Below are positions 16,573 through 25,486 of a DNA stretch of 42,883 nucleotides, piece by piece. The position numbers and the translations under genes are program-made. The stretch is from an uncultured Selenomonadaceae bacterium (lineage in GTDB: Bacteria; Bacillota; Negativicutes; Selenomonadales; Selenomonadaceae): contig CAJOHG010000027.1 of assembly GCA_905234395.1 (NCBI GenBank), forward strand, positions 1 to 42,883, written 5' to 3'. The notes under the pieces were generated by a model. The model did no database searches. It was given only the letters and a program-made list of their open reading frames with translations, and was not told the origin of the DNA. Every line of letters begins with the position of its first letter. Position 1 is the first letter of the stretch.

Positions 16573-16866
16573 ATGACTAAGCAAGAAAAAAGAATTAACG
16601 ACGTTGAAAAGCGAGTCGACAGTCTTGAGTCAGTATTTAAATCGTTCATGCAAGAGATGCGTGACCGCGACAATCAACGTGCGGCGGAGATTCGTGAACT
16701 TCGTCAACGTCAAGACGCCGCTCAAGCTAAACATGATGCCGACATGCGCGAAATTCGGATAAGCATTGACGGCATGGGCAAACACGTAAGAAATTTGTCT
16801 GTCGCAACGATTATCGGCGTCGGCACCATTGCAATAACCGTCATTTACTCGATTTTGACGCGCTGA
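16573..16866 (+). CDS. Small coiled-coil protein with C-terminal membrane anchor (paralogue 2)
   Basis: The 97-residue sister of the previous gene. The N-terminal half (MTKQEKRINDVEKRVDSLES) has diverged while the region from HDADMREIR to the end differs at one residue (I for T in IRxSIDGMG). About 128 of the last 135 bases are identical, pointing to recent duplication or gene conversion. The coiled coil is a little longer, through an insert rich in RQRQDAAQAK. AAGGAG lies 8 bases before the ATG at 16573; the GTG at 16564 is inside that site. cydB follows after 27 bases. Confidence 0.75.
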   Translation: MTKQEKRINDVEKRVDSLESVFKSFMQEMRDRDNQRAAEIRELRQRQDAAQAKHDADMREIRISIDGMGKHVRNLSVATIIGVGTIAITVIYSILTR

Positions 16867-16893
16867 AAAATTTTTCGTAAGGGAGTGAGGATT

Positions 16894-17898
16894 GTGGATT
16901 TAAATATCGTTTGGTTTATCTTGATAACGGTGCTCTTCACGGGATTTTTTATCCTTGAAGGCTTTGATTACGGCGTGGGTATGATGATGCTCGGTCGCCC
17001 GAAAAGTGAACGTGCTCAATTTGTCCGCGCAATAGGCCCGGTCTGGGACGGCAACGAAGTCTGGATGATTACGGCGGGCGGCGCAACATTCGCGGCATTT
17101 CCGCACGTCTACGCCACAATGTTCAGCACGTTTTATCTCGCACTGTTTCTGATGTTGCTCGCACTGATTATGCGCGGTGTCGCCTTTGAACTGCGCGGCA
17201 AATTCAAATCGCCCGACTGGATAAATTTCTGGGACTTCAGCATCATGTTCGGCAGTTACGTTCCGGCATTACTTTGGGGCGTGGCAGTCGTCAATCTTCT
17301 GCGCGGCTTGCCGATAAATTATCAAATGCATTACGTCGGGACGTTCCTCGACCTGCTCAATCCGTGCGCATTGGTCGGCGGAATTTTCTTTGTGTTTCTG
17401 TTCATGTTCCACGGCACAAATTTTTTACTGCTCAAAATAGCGGACAAGGCTCTGTTGGAAGATCTTCAGCGGAAAAGTTTTACTCTCGGACTGTCGACGC
17501 TGTTCAGTTACATTTTATTTGCGGCGGCATTGACGCACGACACTGACATTCTTGCGAAAATCGGCACGATAATTTTCCTGGGATTGTCACTCGGCTCGTT
17601 GATTGCAAGTTTCATGGGCGCGAAGGCGGGCAACGGTTGCAAGGCGTTTGTCGCGTCGACACTCGGCATCGCGTTCTTGACGATTGGATTTTTTACCGCA
17701 CTGTTCCCGCGGCTTATGGTGTCGAGTATTTCGCCCGAATGGAGCCTCAACATTTACAACGCCGCGTCGACACCGCATACACTGACCTTGATGACGATTG
17801 CTGCAGTGATCTTCGTGCCGATTGTCCTTTGCTATCAAGCGTGGACTTACAAAATTTTCAAGGCACGCGTGACACCTTCCGACGTTCACTATCACTGA
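16894..17898 (+). CDS. cydB: Cytochrome bd ubiquinol oxidase subunit II
   Basis: The second core subunit of the bd oxidase, a scaffold for heme-containing CydA. The 334-residue protein has eight hydrophobic segments and the family start FILEGFDYGVGMM, then VWDGNEVWMITAGGA.FAAFP and RGVAFELRGK. The GTG at 16894 fits the AAGGGAGTGAGG site; an in-frame GTG at 16885 lies inside that site. It is split from cydA by about 760 bp that hold a small mobile element and two small membrane-protein genes, which is unusual because cydA and cydB are normally adjacent. A terminator follows. Confidence 0.95.
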   Translation: MDLNIVWFILITVLFTGFFILEGFDYGVGMMMLGRPKSERAQFVRAIGPVWDGNEVWMITAGGATFAAFPHVYATMFSTFYLALFLMLLALIMRGVAFELRGKFKSPDWINFWDFSIMFGSYVPALLWGVAVVNLLRGLPINYQMHYVGTFLDLLNPCALVGGIFFVFLFMFHGTNFLLLKIADKALLEDLQRKSFTLGLSTLFSYILFAAALTHDTDILAKIGTIIFLGLSLGSLIASFMGAKAGNGCKAFVASTLGIAFLTIGFFTALFPRLMVSSISPEWSLNIYNAASTPHTLTLMTIAAVIFVPIVLCYQAWTYKIFKARVTPSDVHYH

Positions 17899-17946
17899 AA
17901 AAAATTAACCGACAAGAAATTTGCCGGTCACCGTAAATTTTGATTC

Positions 17947-17974
17947 GGACTAGACAAATCTCTAGTCCTTTTTT
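17947..17974 (+). terminator. Terminator after cydB
   Basis: GGACTAGA and TCTAGTCC form a perfect 8-bp stem with a 6-base loop, followed by TTTTTT. It ends the cyd operon just before the convergent minus-strand gene. Confidence 0.8.
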
Positions 17975-17983
17975 ATTTGCGAT

Positions 17984-19588
17984 TCACTTGCCTAAAGAAA
18001 TATCCGCCTCGAACATTCTGTTCCACGGGAAACTCACGCGAATTTTGTCGTTGCCGGTGAAGGACGGCAAATTTTTTCGCGCGAAACTCTTCAACAATTC
18101 AGAGCAGTCATACTCGGCGGAACTGCGTTTGTCGTTCAAAAATTCGTAACGACCGTCGCCGGCAATCCAATCGAGTCGAGCCGCACCGATTTTGCGAACG
18201 TTCGCTTGATATGCCCAATCGTCCAGATAACGGCGCAAGAGCAATTCGTTGACGGAATTATCATTCATGCGCGCGGAAAGTTGCCCTGTGCTCAACGCGA
18301 AGCCCGAAGAATTTGTCGGCGTGTTCCAACCCGAATAAGCTTTCAATTTGAACAGGAGCCCGCGTTCGCGAAGTCGATCCATCAAGGCGTTGTCGGAGCC
18401 GTTTGCACAGGCAACATCGGCAACGATAACTTTGCGCCCGTCGTCGACGTAACGATTCACGGTGTCGACAAAATATTCCGTGCCTCTGCGTTCGGAGCCG
18501 TCGTTAATCGGATTGTCCGCCTCAAACGTCGAGCCGTCGGGATTTGTGTTGACGGCAAGAATAAAATCTGCGCGGGATTCGTCTTCGGTCAAGGTCGCGC
18601 CCGTCGCTTTGACAGCCGAACGAATCGAATCGCCAATGGTCTCGTCGGAATAAGACGGAATTGTGTCTGCGCCGAGTCCGAAATTGTAGCTGACAAAAAT
18701 TTTCGGTGAGTTCTTAGTGTGAAGATTAACGGCTCGCGTCAACAGCACAAGTCCGATCTCGTCAATACCCGCCGTCGTCAAATATTTGTCGCCGATTTTT
18801 TTGCCGTATGCCAAAAGTTTGCGCCCTTCATTGTGCGTTTGAGAGTAAGGCGCATTGTCGTCGCGTCCGAGCAAAAGATAATCGAACGTCTTGTTGCCCG
18901 CGCAGTCGATTAATTTTTTGTTGGCGTCGAAATTTTTTTCACGGCGTCCCATCCAATCTTCAATCGCTTTCGTGGGAATGAGCTTCTGCAAAAAATTGAA
19001 CTCCTTAATCTCGCGCTGCGTCAAACCTTCAAGCTCCTGCTTATCCATCAATTCGGTAAGGCGGAAAATATTCGCGCCGTAGTAACGATAATAATCCGGC
19101 TCTTCGTAGCCCGACGCAAGTCCCGTTCGCGGCGTGCGCATTATCGAGCCGAAAACATACAGCGGCAATTTCTTATGCTTCTTGCGAAATTCGGCGAACA
19201 AATCAGTCCGTGCCAAAATTTCATCGGCATCGTAGTCGTGTTTGCGCGAGCCGACCAAACTGCCGTAAAGCAACGAGTCCGACGAAATTACAGCCGCCGT
19301 CAAATTCTTTCGCGTATTTTTATTGAGCCAATCCCACAGCAAATCGGGATCGCCCAAATTTTCACGGTTGCCCAAAATTTCTTCGGGCGGCGCGATGACT
19401 TCAACTCCTGCCTTTTCCAAAACTTCAATCGTCTGTTTGTTGACAATCGGTCGGCTGTCGTGCGGAATGTATAAAATTTTCGGCTTGACAACTTTTTTCT
19501 TCGCCGCGCAGTCAGGCGACGCCGTTAACAAAACAATCAAGCTCATCATCACGCAGGTGATAATGTTCAATAAATTTTTTATGACCAA
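17984..19588 (-). CDS. Secreted DUF4127-family protein
   Basis: A 534-residue protein with a signal peptide (MVIKNLLNIITCVMMSLIVL then LTASPDCAA). The mature part matches DUF4127 proteins by pattern: ILYIPHDSRPIVNKQT at the start, SSDSLLYGSLVGSR, SIMRTPRTG, YLLLGRDDNAPYSQ, DEIGLVLLTRA, and a late AYSGWNTP.NSSG.ALSTGQ. The family occurs in Firmicutes and its biochemical role is unknown. The TTG start lies 10 bases after AAAGGAG, which sits inside the end of the upstream DUF2225 gene, so translation is coupled. It is the last gene of the minus-strand run. Confidence 0.75.
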   Translation of the reverse strand: MVIKNLLNIITCVMMSLIVLLTASPDCAAKKKVVKPKILYIPHDSRPIVNKQTIEVLEKAGVEVIAPPEEILGNRENLGDPDLLWDWLNKNTRKNLTAAVISSDSLLYGSLVGSRKHDYDADEILARTDLFAEFRKKHKKLPLYVFGSIMRTPRTGLASGYEEPDYYRYYGANIFRLTELMDKQELEGLTQREIKEFNFLQKLIPTKAIEDWMGRREKNFDANKKLIDCAGNKTFDYLLLGRDDNAPYSQTHNEGRKLLAYGKKIGDKYLTTAGIDEIGLVLLTRAVNLHTKNSPKIFVSYNFGLGADTIPSYSDETIGDSIRSAVKATGATLTEDESRADFILAVNTNPDGSTFEADNPINDGSERRGTEYFVDTVNRYVDDGRKVIVADVACANGSDNALMDRLRERGLLFKLKAYSGWNTPTNSSGFALSTGQLSARMNDNSVNELLLRRYLDDWAYQANVRKIGAARLDWIAGDGRYEFLNDKRSSAEYDCSELLKSFARKNLPSFTGNDKIRVSFPWNRMFEADISLGK

Positions 19589-19591
19589 TGC

Positions 19592-20278
19592 TCATTGACT
19601 CCTTTTGCGTCCGGCACGAATATCGCTCCATAAATCTCGCGCCTTGTCCAAAATTCTCGGCTCACGTTCGCGAACAGACGGATCACTTATCAGCCGCGAC
19701 AGATAACTTGTAGCCTTTTGCCTCTCGCCGATTCGATAGTAAATCGCCGCGATAAGATAGATTGTCGCGTTGTCGGTCATTGCGCCGATTGGAAAATGTT
19801 CCTTCGCCAAAGCTTCTTCGTAAAATTTAGCCGCCTTCGCCATGAATTCAGCCTCTTGAACTTTGTCGCCTGCCTCGCGATAAATCCAAGCTAATTGGTG
19901 CGCGTATTTGGCTTTCTTAGACGCCTTGCCGTGAATTATGTCCAGAAACTTCAACGCCAATAGAAAAGCGGTCTCGGCATTTGCAAGCGTGCGTTCCTCG
20001 ACGAAAGGAATTTTTATGTTTTTCGTGAGCAGAATGGCGCGTAAGATATTCAAGTGGCGGTCGGGAATTTTCGTCGTGAAAGTCGTCTCGTCCGCCGCGA
20101 AGCCGCAATGTTCGCAAACCCAAACGGTGTAATAATACGGATTGAAGTCGGCGTAATGTGTGCAAGCGTCCTCGTCGCGACTGACAACGGCAATTCGTGA
20201 ACGTGTCTTGACAACGCGCGTCATTTTCTCGCAGACGGGACAAAGTTTTTCGACGACAAAAGTTTTTCCGACCGCCAT
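19592..20278 (-). CDS. DUF2225-family protein with zinc-binding N-terminus and TPR-like repeats
   Basis: A 228-residue protein. Two Cys pairs, CPVC (about residue 13) and CEHCG (about 54), probably bind a zinc ion. The rest is helical with repeat-like segments (ALKFLDIIHGKASKKAKYAH, AEFMAKAAKFYEEAL, AIYYRIGERQKATSYLSRL), the TPR-like layout of DUF2225 proteins. Function is unknown. The ATG follows TGAGGTAA, which is the end of the GH13-GH77 gene, and the downstream DUF4127 gene starts 3 bases after its stop. Confidence 0.75.
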   Translation of the reverse strand: MAVGKTFVVEKLCPVCEKMTRVVKTRSRIAVVSRDEDACTHYADFNPYYYTVWVCEHCGFAADETTFTTKIPDRHLNILRAILLTKNIKIPFVEERTLANAETAFLLALKFLDIIHGKASKKAKYAHQLAWIYREAGDKVQEAEFMAKAAKFYEEALAKEHFPIGAMTDNATIYLIAAIYYRIGERQKATSYLSRLISDPSVREREPRILDKARDLWSDIRAGRKRSQ

Positions 20279-20287
20279 AACATTACC

Positions 20288-23200
20288 TCAAATATCTGTT
20301 GCAAAGAGCTTTAAGTTGCGGAGCCGCCGCTTCCGACACTTGAGCCGCCAGCTCCAATTAGTTCCGACTGTGCCGGGCGTATTCATGCGGTTGCGACTGT
20401 CAAGCTTAAGAATATCCTGCATTGGAACGATGGCAAAGCGCGAATACGACGCGTAAGCAAATTCAATCAACTTCTTGCAAACGTCATCGGGTCTGCGAAC
20501 ATCAGCACCAATCAGCTCGGCAATCGTCGCTTTGGTGTCGTTGTCAACGTCTTCCATGAACCAGCCGACCGTCGTGTTGTTGTCGTGCGTGCCGGTGTAA
20601 GTGATTGAGTTTTCCGGCGGAACGAAACCGATTCGACCGTGTTCATTGTAATGCAGCTCGAAATGCAAAACCTTCATGCCGGGCAAGCCGCAATCTTCGC
20701 GCAAGGCGTCAACGGCGTCAGTGATAATGCCCAAATCTTCCGCGACAATCTGTTTATCGCCAATCTCTTTGCGAATCTCGTTGAAGAAATTCAAGCCGGG
20801 ACCTTTGATCCATTCGCCGTGAATTGCAGTCTTCGCATCGCCGGGAATTGACCAATACGACTCAAACGCGCGGAAATGATCTACGCGGACAATGTCGACA
20901 AGCTCATAAATTCTCTTGAAACGCAACTTCCACCATTTGTAATGATTCGCCGCCATTTCGTCCCAATCGTATTGAGGATTGCCCCAAAGCTGTCCCGTCG
21001 CGCTGAAATAATCCGGCGGAACTCCCGCAACTTTTTCGGGATGACCTTCCTCGTCAAGCTGAAATTCCTGCTGATTTGCCCAAGCGTCCGCTGAATCTGC
21101 AGAAACAAAAATCGGCATGTCGCCCATAATCTCAATGCCGCGTTCAAGCGCGTACTTGTGAAGTTTATTCCACTGCACCGCGAAAATGTATTGCTCAAAC
21201 TCCGTGAACAAAATTTCGTCGGCAAGTTCTTTCCGCCACGCCGCGAGAACTTTTTTATCGCGCTGTTTAATTTGGATGTCCCATTCAATCCAATATTTGC
21301 CGCCGTGATGTTTTTTAATCGCCGCGAACAGTGCGTAGTCGTCAAGCCAATACTTTTGAGCCGCGCAGAATTTTTTGAAGTCATCGGCAAGCGCAGAGTC
21401 TTTCTTCAGACGAGCCTTGAAGTTTTCAAAAGCTTTGGTCAACGCCGCACTCTTGAGCTTTTCGACAGCCTCAAACTCCACGAATTTTGATTTGCCGAGC
21501 TTAGCGGGAACTTTAACGTCGCTCTCTTTAAGCAAACCGTCTTCAATCAGCGAGTCGATTGAAATTAACATCGGGTTGCCAGCGAATGCCGACGGCGATT
21601 GATAAGGCGAATAACCGTAGCCCACGGGATTGAGCGGAAGAATTTGCCAGATTGATTGTCCCGCCGATTTGAGATAGTCGACGAATTCATAAGCTTCTTT
21701 GCCCAGGTCGCCGATACCGTATTTTGACGGCAAGCTTGTCGGATGCAAGAGAATTCCTGCGCGGCGGTCGTAATTCTGTTTTTCGGGCACGTGACGGAGC
21801 AAAATTCCTTCCAACGCCTCAATCTTGAAGGTGACACGTCCGCGAGTGACAGGAAATTTTTTCTTCGGATTGTCGGGCTCAAATGCATCGACGAACGCGC
21901 CGTTGGCAAGGTCGCTCACGTCGAAAGAAACTTCCTTCGCACGAGTCTTTGAACGATTGAACGCGACAAGATAAATGTCGTTGTCAGCTTCCGCGCCGAA
22001 AACGTCGTGTCCGTTGCGAATGATTCGAGCGTAAGCGACAATATCGCCTTTCGACGGCATCGGAACAAGTTCGCCGGTTTGCAGAACGAGATTTTCATTG
22101 CGCAGCTTGATGAATTTTTTATACGTCGCCAAAAGTTCACGGTCGCCGCCATCCCAAGGATACGGTCTGCGATTCGTCGGGTCTTTGAAACCTTGCATGC
22201 CCAATTCGTCGCCGTAATAAATGCACGGGACGCCGGGATAAGTCATCTGCCAAAGAGCCGCCATTTTCAACCGGGCTTTACCGAGTTTTTCCGCCGCTTC
22301 GTCAAGTTTGAACTTCGACTGCTCATAAGCCGGCATTTGGTCATAATACGGAGCCTCGCCGAAAATCGTCACGGGTCTCATGATGTCGTGGCTGGCTATC
22401 AAATTCATCATCGCGTAGAAATTTTCTTTCGGGTAATTCTCGCGCAAACTTTCCATGCGCCGCATACAAAGTTCGCCGTCAATGTCGCCAAGGATAAAAT
22501 CGAAAATGTGCGCACGCAACGGATAATTCATCGCCGAATCCATTTCGTAGCCGCACAGATATTGCCGTTGCACGCCGTAAGCGATTTTGTTCGACGCGTC
22601 TTCCCAGACTTCGCCAATCATGACGGCATCGGGATTGATCTTCTTGAGCTCGGCGAAAAACAGTCGTGAAAATTCTGCGGGCAATTCGTCGATAACGTCA
22701 AGTCTCCAGCCGCTGATGCCTTCGCGCATCCAATGTTTCAAGACGCTGTTTTTGTCGCGAATGATGAAGTCCATGTAACTCGGCACGGTCTCGCGAACAT
22801 TTGGCAACGTGTGAAAATTCCACCAGCTGTCGTAATCGGTCGGATAGTTGCGGAAATCGTACCAATCATAGTAAGGCGAATTTTTAGACTGAAACGCGCC
22901 GATTGAATCGTATTTGCCTTTGCGGTTGAAATAAATGCTGTTGCTGCCCGTGTGGCTGAAGACGCCGTCAATGATTATGCGAATGCCTTTGGATTTTGCA
23001 ACGTCAATCAAATGTTTGAAGTCTTCGTTCGTGCCAAGGATCGGATCGATTTTGTGATAGTCGCCCGTGTCGTAGTGATGGTTGCTCTCCGATTCAAAGA
23101 CGGGATTAAAATAAATCGCGCTGATGCCAAGCTCTTTAAGGTAGTCCAACTTTTTCTCGACGCCGCGCAGGTTGCCGCCGAAGAAATCGTAAGCGATAAT

Positions 23201-23749
23201 CTCTTTGCTGTCCACGTCCTTAAAGTAAACGGGATCATCGCTCCAGCTCGCGTGAAAGACTGCGCCTTCTTTCGGGACAATCTCATTGCCGTCGCGATAA
23301 AATCTGTCGGGAAAAATTTGATACATCACGGCGTGCTTGAACCAATCGGGAGTTTTCGCGCCCTTTTGATAGACAGTGATTTGAAACGCCGGCGGTTGAT
23401 GGTCGTAGAGTTCGCCGACGCCGCCGAGAAGTTCGGGATTGTTGCCGTAATAGTAAGTTCTGCCGCCGGTAACGATTATGAAGTAATACCAGAGCAAGCC
23501 GCCTTTATCGGGCATTTTGACGACGAGCGAATAAAATTTTTCCTTAGTCTTGTTGCCGTCGCGTGTCGTCAAAGCAGACCATTTTTCGCCCGCACCGTCA
23601 GACCACGTGTGCAAAAGAACTTGCTTGATTGGCGAATCAGCTTTGATTCTGATGCCGAGCCGCACTTGAGAGCCTGCCTCTGCCGCGCCTACAATCGAGC
23701 GATAGTAAATGTTCTGCGAGTTGTGCAACACGTCTTTCTTGTCAATCAT
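20288..23749 (-). CDS. GH13-GH77 fusion: neopullulanase-type amylase plus 4-alpha-glucanotransferase
   Basis: A 1153-residue two-enzyme protein for alpha-glucan breakdown. Residues 1-130 are a CBM34-like beta domain. A GH13 barrel follows from 135 to about 640 (VMYQIFPDRFYRDG); the nucleophile is in GWRLDVIDE (about 348), the acid in MIGEVWED (about 377) and the third Asp in ASHD. From about 657 a complete MalQ/GH77 domain starts RAGILLHPTSLPSKYGIGDL, with the nucleophile in VRVDHFRAF and the acid in AEDLG. No signal peptide is present, so it is intracellular. The last 18 residues look frameshifted: shifting near 20338 gives EAAAPQLKALCNRYLR-stop (at 20283), the expected MalQ end. GGAG precedes the ATG. 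Confidence 0.9.
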   Translation of the reverse strand: MIDKKDVLHNSQNIYYRSIVGAAEAGSQVRLGIRIKADSPIKQVLLHTWSDGAGEKWSALTTRDGNKTKEKFYSLVVKMPDKGGLLWYYFIIVTGGRTYYYGNNPELLGGVGELYDHQPPAFQITVYQKGAKTPDWFKHAVMYQIFPDRFYRDGNEIVPKEGAVFHASWSDDPVYFKDVDSKEIIAYDFFGGNLRGVEKKLDYLKELGISAIYFNPVFESESNHHYDTGDYHKIDPILGTNEDFKHLIDVAKSKGIRIIIDGVFSHTGSNSIYFNRKGKYDSIGAFQSKNSPYYDWYDFRNYPTDYDSWWNFHTLPNVRETVPSYMDFIIRDKNSVLKHWMREGISGWRLDVIDELPAEFSRLFFAELKKINPDAVMIGEVWEDASNKIAYGVQRQYLCGYEMDSAMNYPLRAHIFDFILGDIDGELCMRRMESLRENYPKENFYAMMNLIASHDIMRPVTIFGEAPYYDQMPAYEQSKFKLDEAAEKLGKARLKMAALWQMTYPGVPCIYYGDELGMQGFKDPTNRRPYPWDGGDRELLATYKKFIKLRNENLVLQTGELVPMPSKGDIVAYARIIRNGHDVFGAEADNDIYLVAFNRSKTRAKEVSFDVSDLANGAFVDAFEPDNPKKKFPVTRGRVTFKIEALEGILLRHVPEKQNYDRRAGILLHPTSLPSKYGIGDLGKEAYEFVDYLKSAGQSIWQILPLNPVGYGYSPYQSPSAFAGNPMLISIDSLIEDGLLKESDVKVPAKLGKSKFVEFEAVEKLKSAALTKAFENFKARLKKDSALADDFKKFCAAQKYWLDDYALFAAIKKHHGGKYWIEWDIQIKQRDKKVLAAWRKELADEILFTEFEQYIFAVQWNKLHKYALERGIEIMGDMPIFVSADSADAWANQQEFQLDEEGHPEKVAGVPPDYFSATGQLWGNPQYDWDEMAANHYKWWKLRFKRIYELVDIVRVDHFRAFESYWSIPGDAKTAIHGEWIKGPGLNFFNEIRKEIGDKQIVAEDLGIITDAVDALREDCGLPGMKVLHFELHYNEHGRIGFVPPENSITYTGTHDNNTTVGWFMEDVDNDTKATIAELIGADVRRPDDVCKKLIEFAYASYSRFAIVPMQDILKLDSRNRMNTPGTVGTNWSWRLKCRKRRLRNLKLFATDI

Positions 23750-23788
23750 ATCATCATCTCCGTTTCGAGAGTTTATTTTAAGTTCAAA

Positions 23789-24484
23789 CTAAGTGCTGCT
23801 TGTCGCCGCGATTGAACATTGACGAATATTTTGCAATTCGTTTGCCAAATTCCTTTTAAGCTTATCGGTCAAATCGTCCAAAGTTTTTGCGTCGAATTCG
23901 TAGGTGACATTTGGCGCACCGTTGATTCGAGCCTCGCCGCTGAATTCGTCGCTGTACACATTGAAATACAGAACAAAATCGCTGTCAAGTGCGAAGTCGG
24001 CGTAATTGACGACGATAAATGAGCCGTTGGTGACTTCGACGGGCGCGGCAGGTTTAATGAACAGTTCAAAGCCTTCAAGCGTCGCGGGCAATTCGGAGCC
24101 GTAAGTCCACGTATCGATTTTTTTTTCGCGCAGAAAATCGTTGAGCTTGCCGTTGCGAAGAGTGCGCAAATTTTTTATCGTGTTGATAAGTTCAGCGTCG
24201 AGCAGCTCCTTGAAATGCGCAAAGTCCTGCGTGAAAAATTTCGTCAGACAAAATTCCGTCAAGCCGATTCGTTGACGAACTTTAAATTCGTTCGTTTCGG
24301 TGTGAAAGTAAGTCGTCAAGGCGCAGTGAATTTCGTCGTCGGTGCACGTGAAAAAGATGAACTTATCGCCGTCGGGCGCGAAGATTTTTTTCAGCGCGAA
24401 GCCGTCAATTTCAACGGGCAAATTTTCTGCGAAATGAAGTTCGTCAATCTGCGCGGCAAGTTTGGTTATGATGTCGTCCGTCAA
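23789..24484 (-). CDS. Conserved-looking protein of unknown function
   Basis: A 231-residue soluble protein that I do not recognise. It has no signal peptide or membrane segment and mixes acidic and aromatic residues, with beta-strand-like stretches (DKFIFFTCTDDEIHCALTTY, SFIVVNYADFALDSDFVLYF) and a helical C-terminus. The TTG at 24484 is chosen because GGAGG lies 7 bases upstream; the frame is open back to 24577 without a signal. The start region closely resembles that of the upstream methyltransferase (GGAGGAATT-T-TTTTG), and only 13 bases separate the two, so they form one operon. Confidence 0.6.
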   Translation of the reverse strand: MTDDIITKLAAQIDELHFAENLPVEIDGFALKKIFAPDGDKFIFFTCTDDEIHCALTTYFHTETNEFKVRQRIGLTEFCLTKFFTQDFAHFKELLDAELINTIKNLRTLRNGKLNDFLREKKIDTWTYGSELPATLEGFELFIKPAAPVEVTNGSFIVVNYADFALDSDFVLYFNVYSDEFSGEARINGAPNVTYEFDAKTLDDLTDKLKRNLANELQNIRQCSIAATSST

Positions 24485-24497
24485 AAAAATTCCTCCG

Positions 24498-25472
24498 TCA
24501 TTTCTTTTCGAGCATGGCAACAAATTCTTGCCGTCCCCAAATCGTGTGGCACAATCGGTAAATCGACAAATCGACAAGTTTTATTTTGTTGAGCATTTCC
24601 ACGATATAACGGAAATTTTCGGGCGTGAATTTCCGGTTGTGCGCACTGATGTATTTGCCGCTCTTCAGAGTCTCGGCGTATTTTTCAACAAGGTGCGAAA
24701 ATTTTTCAAAGCTTGGATCGGTGCCGTCGTCGAAAAAATATTCGCCCATAATTTCGGCGCGGGCATCACCTTCAGCGGGCGGTTGACGCTTATAACCGTA
24801 ACGTTCGCCGTGAATGCCCAACCAATGAAGAATTGAGTTATTGTGCGTGCGCGTGTAAGCAAAATTTATAACGTCGGCGAGGCGCGGAATTTTTTGTCTG
24901 TTGGCAAAAGCGTCAATCACTTCGGAAATTGTCGATTCGGATTGATAATAGTCGAAGCAGTAACGTTTATCGGGAATAAGCATCACGTACAAGCCGCCCG
25001 CGTTGAGAATCCTGCCGACTTGCCGAAGATGTTCGACGAGGTCGGGACAATGTTCGATAACGTGCGCACTGAAGACAATATCAAATTTTTCATTGACGAC
25101 GCCGAGGTTGCCGTTCGCGCCTACAAAGTCAATCTTTTCCGGCAAGGTATTGAGTTGCCTTTTGACGCCGACGGTTGCCTTGCGTAAATCTTCCGCGCTC
25201 ATGACCTCAAAATATTTGACGTTGTCGCCGCGCAGAAAAGGCTTGTCCCACGGGCTTATCTCCAGGGCTTTCAAATGCCCATCATCAATCGTTTTTTGCA
25301 ACACTGCTTGAAGATACTCGCGCCGGTCGTAAAAGCAAGTGGAGCGTCCCTGTTCGACAGCGAATCGTTTGGCATGTTCCCTAAGCACGTCGTCGGGCAA
25401 ATTGTTCAGTTCGGGATAAGAATTTTTGTAATAATTCAAATCGAGTTCAGGTTGCACGTTGATAATCGGCAA
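24498..25472 (-). CDS. Class I SAM-dependent methyltransferase
   Basis: A 324-residue protein. After a short N-terminal region with LDLNYYKNSYPELNNL (a segment often seen in glycan-modifying enzymes) comes a Rossmann-type methyltransferase domain: KALEISPWDKPFLRG, DFVGANGN, FDIVFSAHVIEHCPDLVEHL, then LNAGGLYVMLIPDKRY. This fits the Methyltransf_11/23 group; the substrate is unknown. The TTG at 25472 follows GGAGG with 7 bases between. It starts 14 bases after nadK ends, and the unknown protein gene follows, so it is probably read from the dxs-tlyA-nadK transcript. Confidence 0.7.
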   Translation of the reverse strand: MPIINVQPELDLNYYKNSYPELNNLPDDVLREHAKRFAVEQGRSTCFYDRREYLQAVLQKTIDDGHLKALEISPWDKPFLRGDNVKYFEVMSAEDLRKATVGVKRQLNTLPEKIDFVGANGNLGVVNEKFDIVFSAHVIEHCPDLVEHLRQVGRILNAGGLYVMLIPDKRYCFDYYQSESTISEVIDAFANRQKIPRLADVINFAYTRTHNNSILHWLGIHGERYGYKRQPPAEGDARAEIMGEYFFDDGTDPSFEKFSHLVEKYAETLKSGKYISAHNRKFTPENFRYIVEMLNKIKLVDLSIYRLCHTIWGRQEFVAMLEKK

Positions 25473-25486
25473 AATAATTCCTCCGT

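Noticed and set aside
22952..23815. 287-residue open frame opposite the GH13 domain
   Set aside because: Antisense to a gene with intact catalytic motifs and no start signal of its own.
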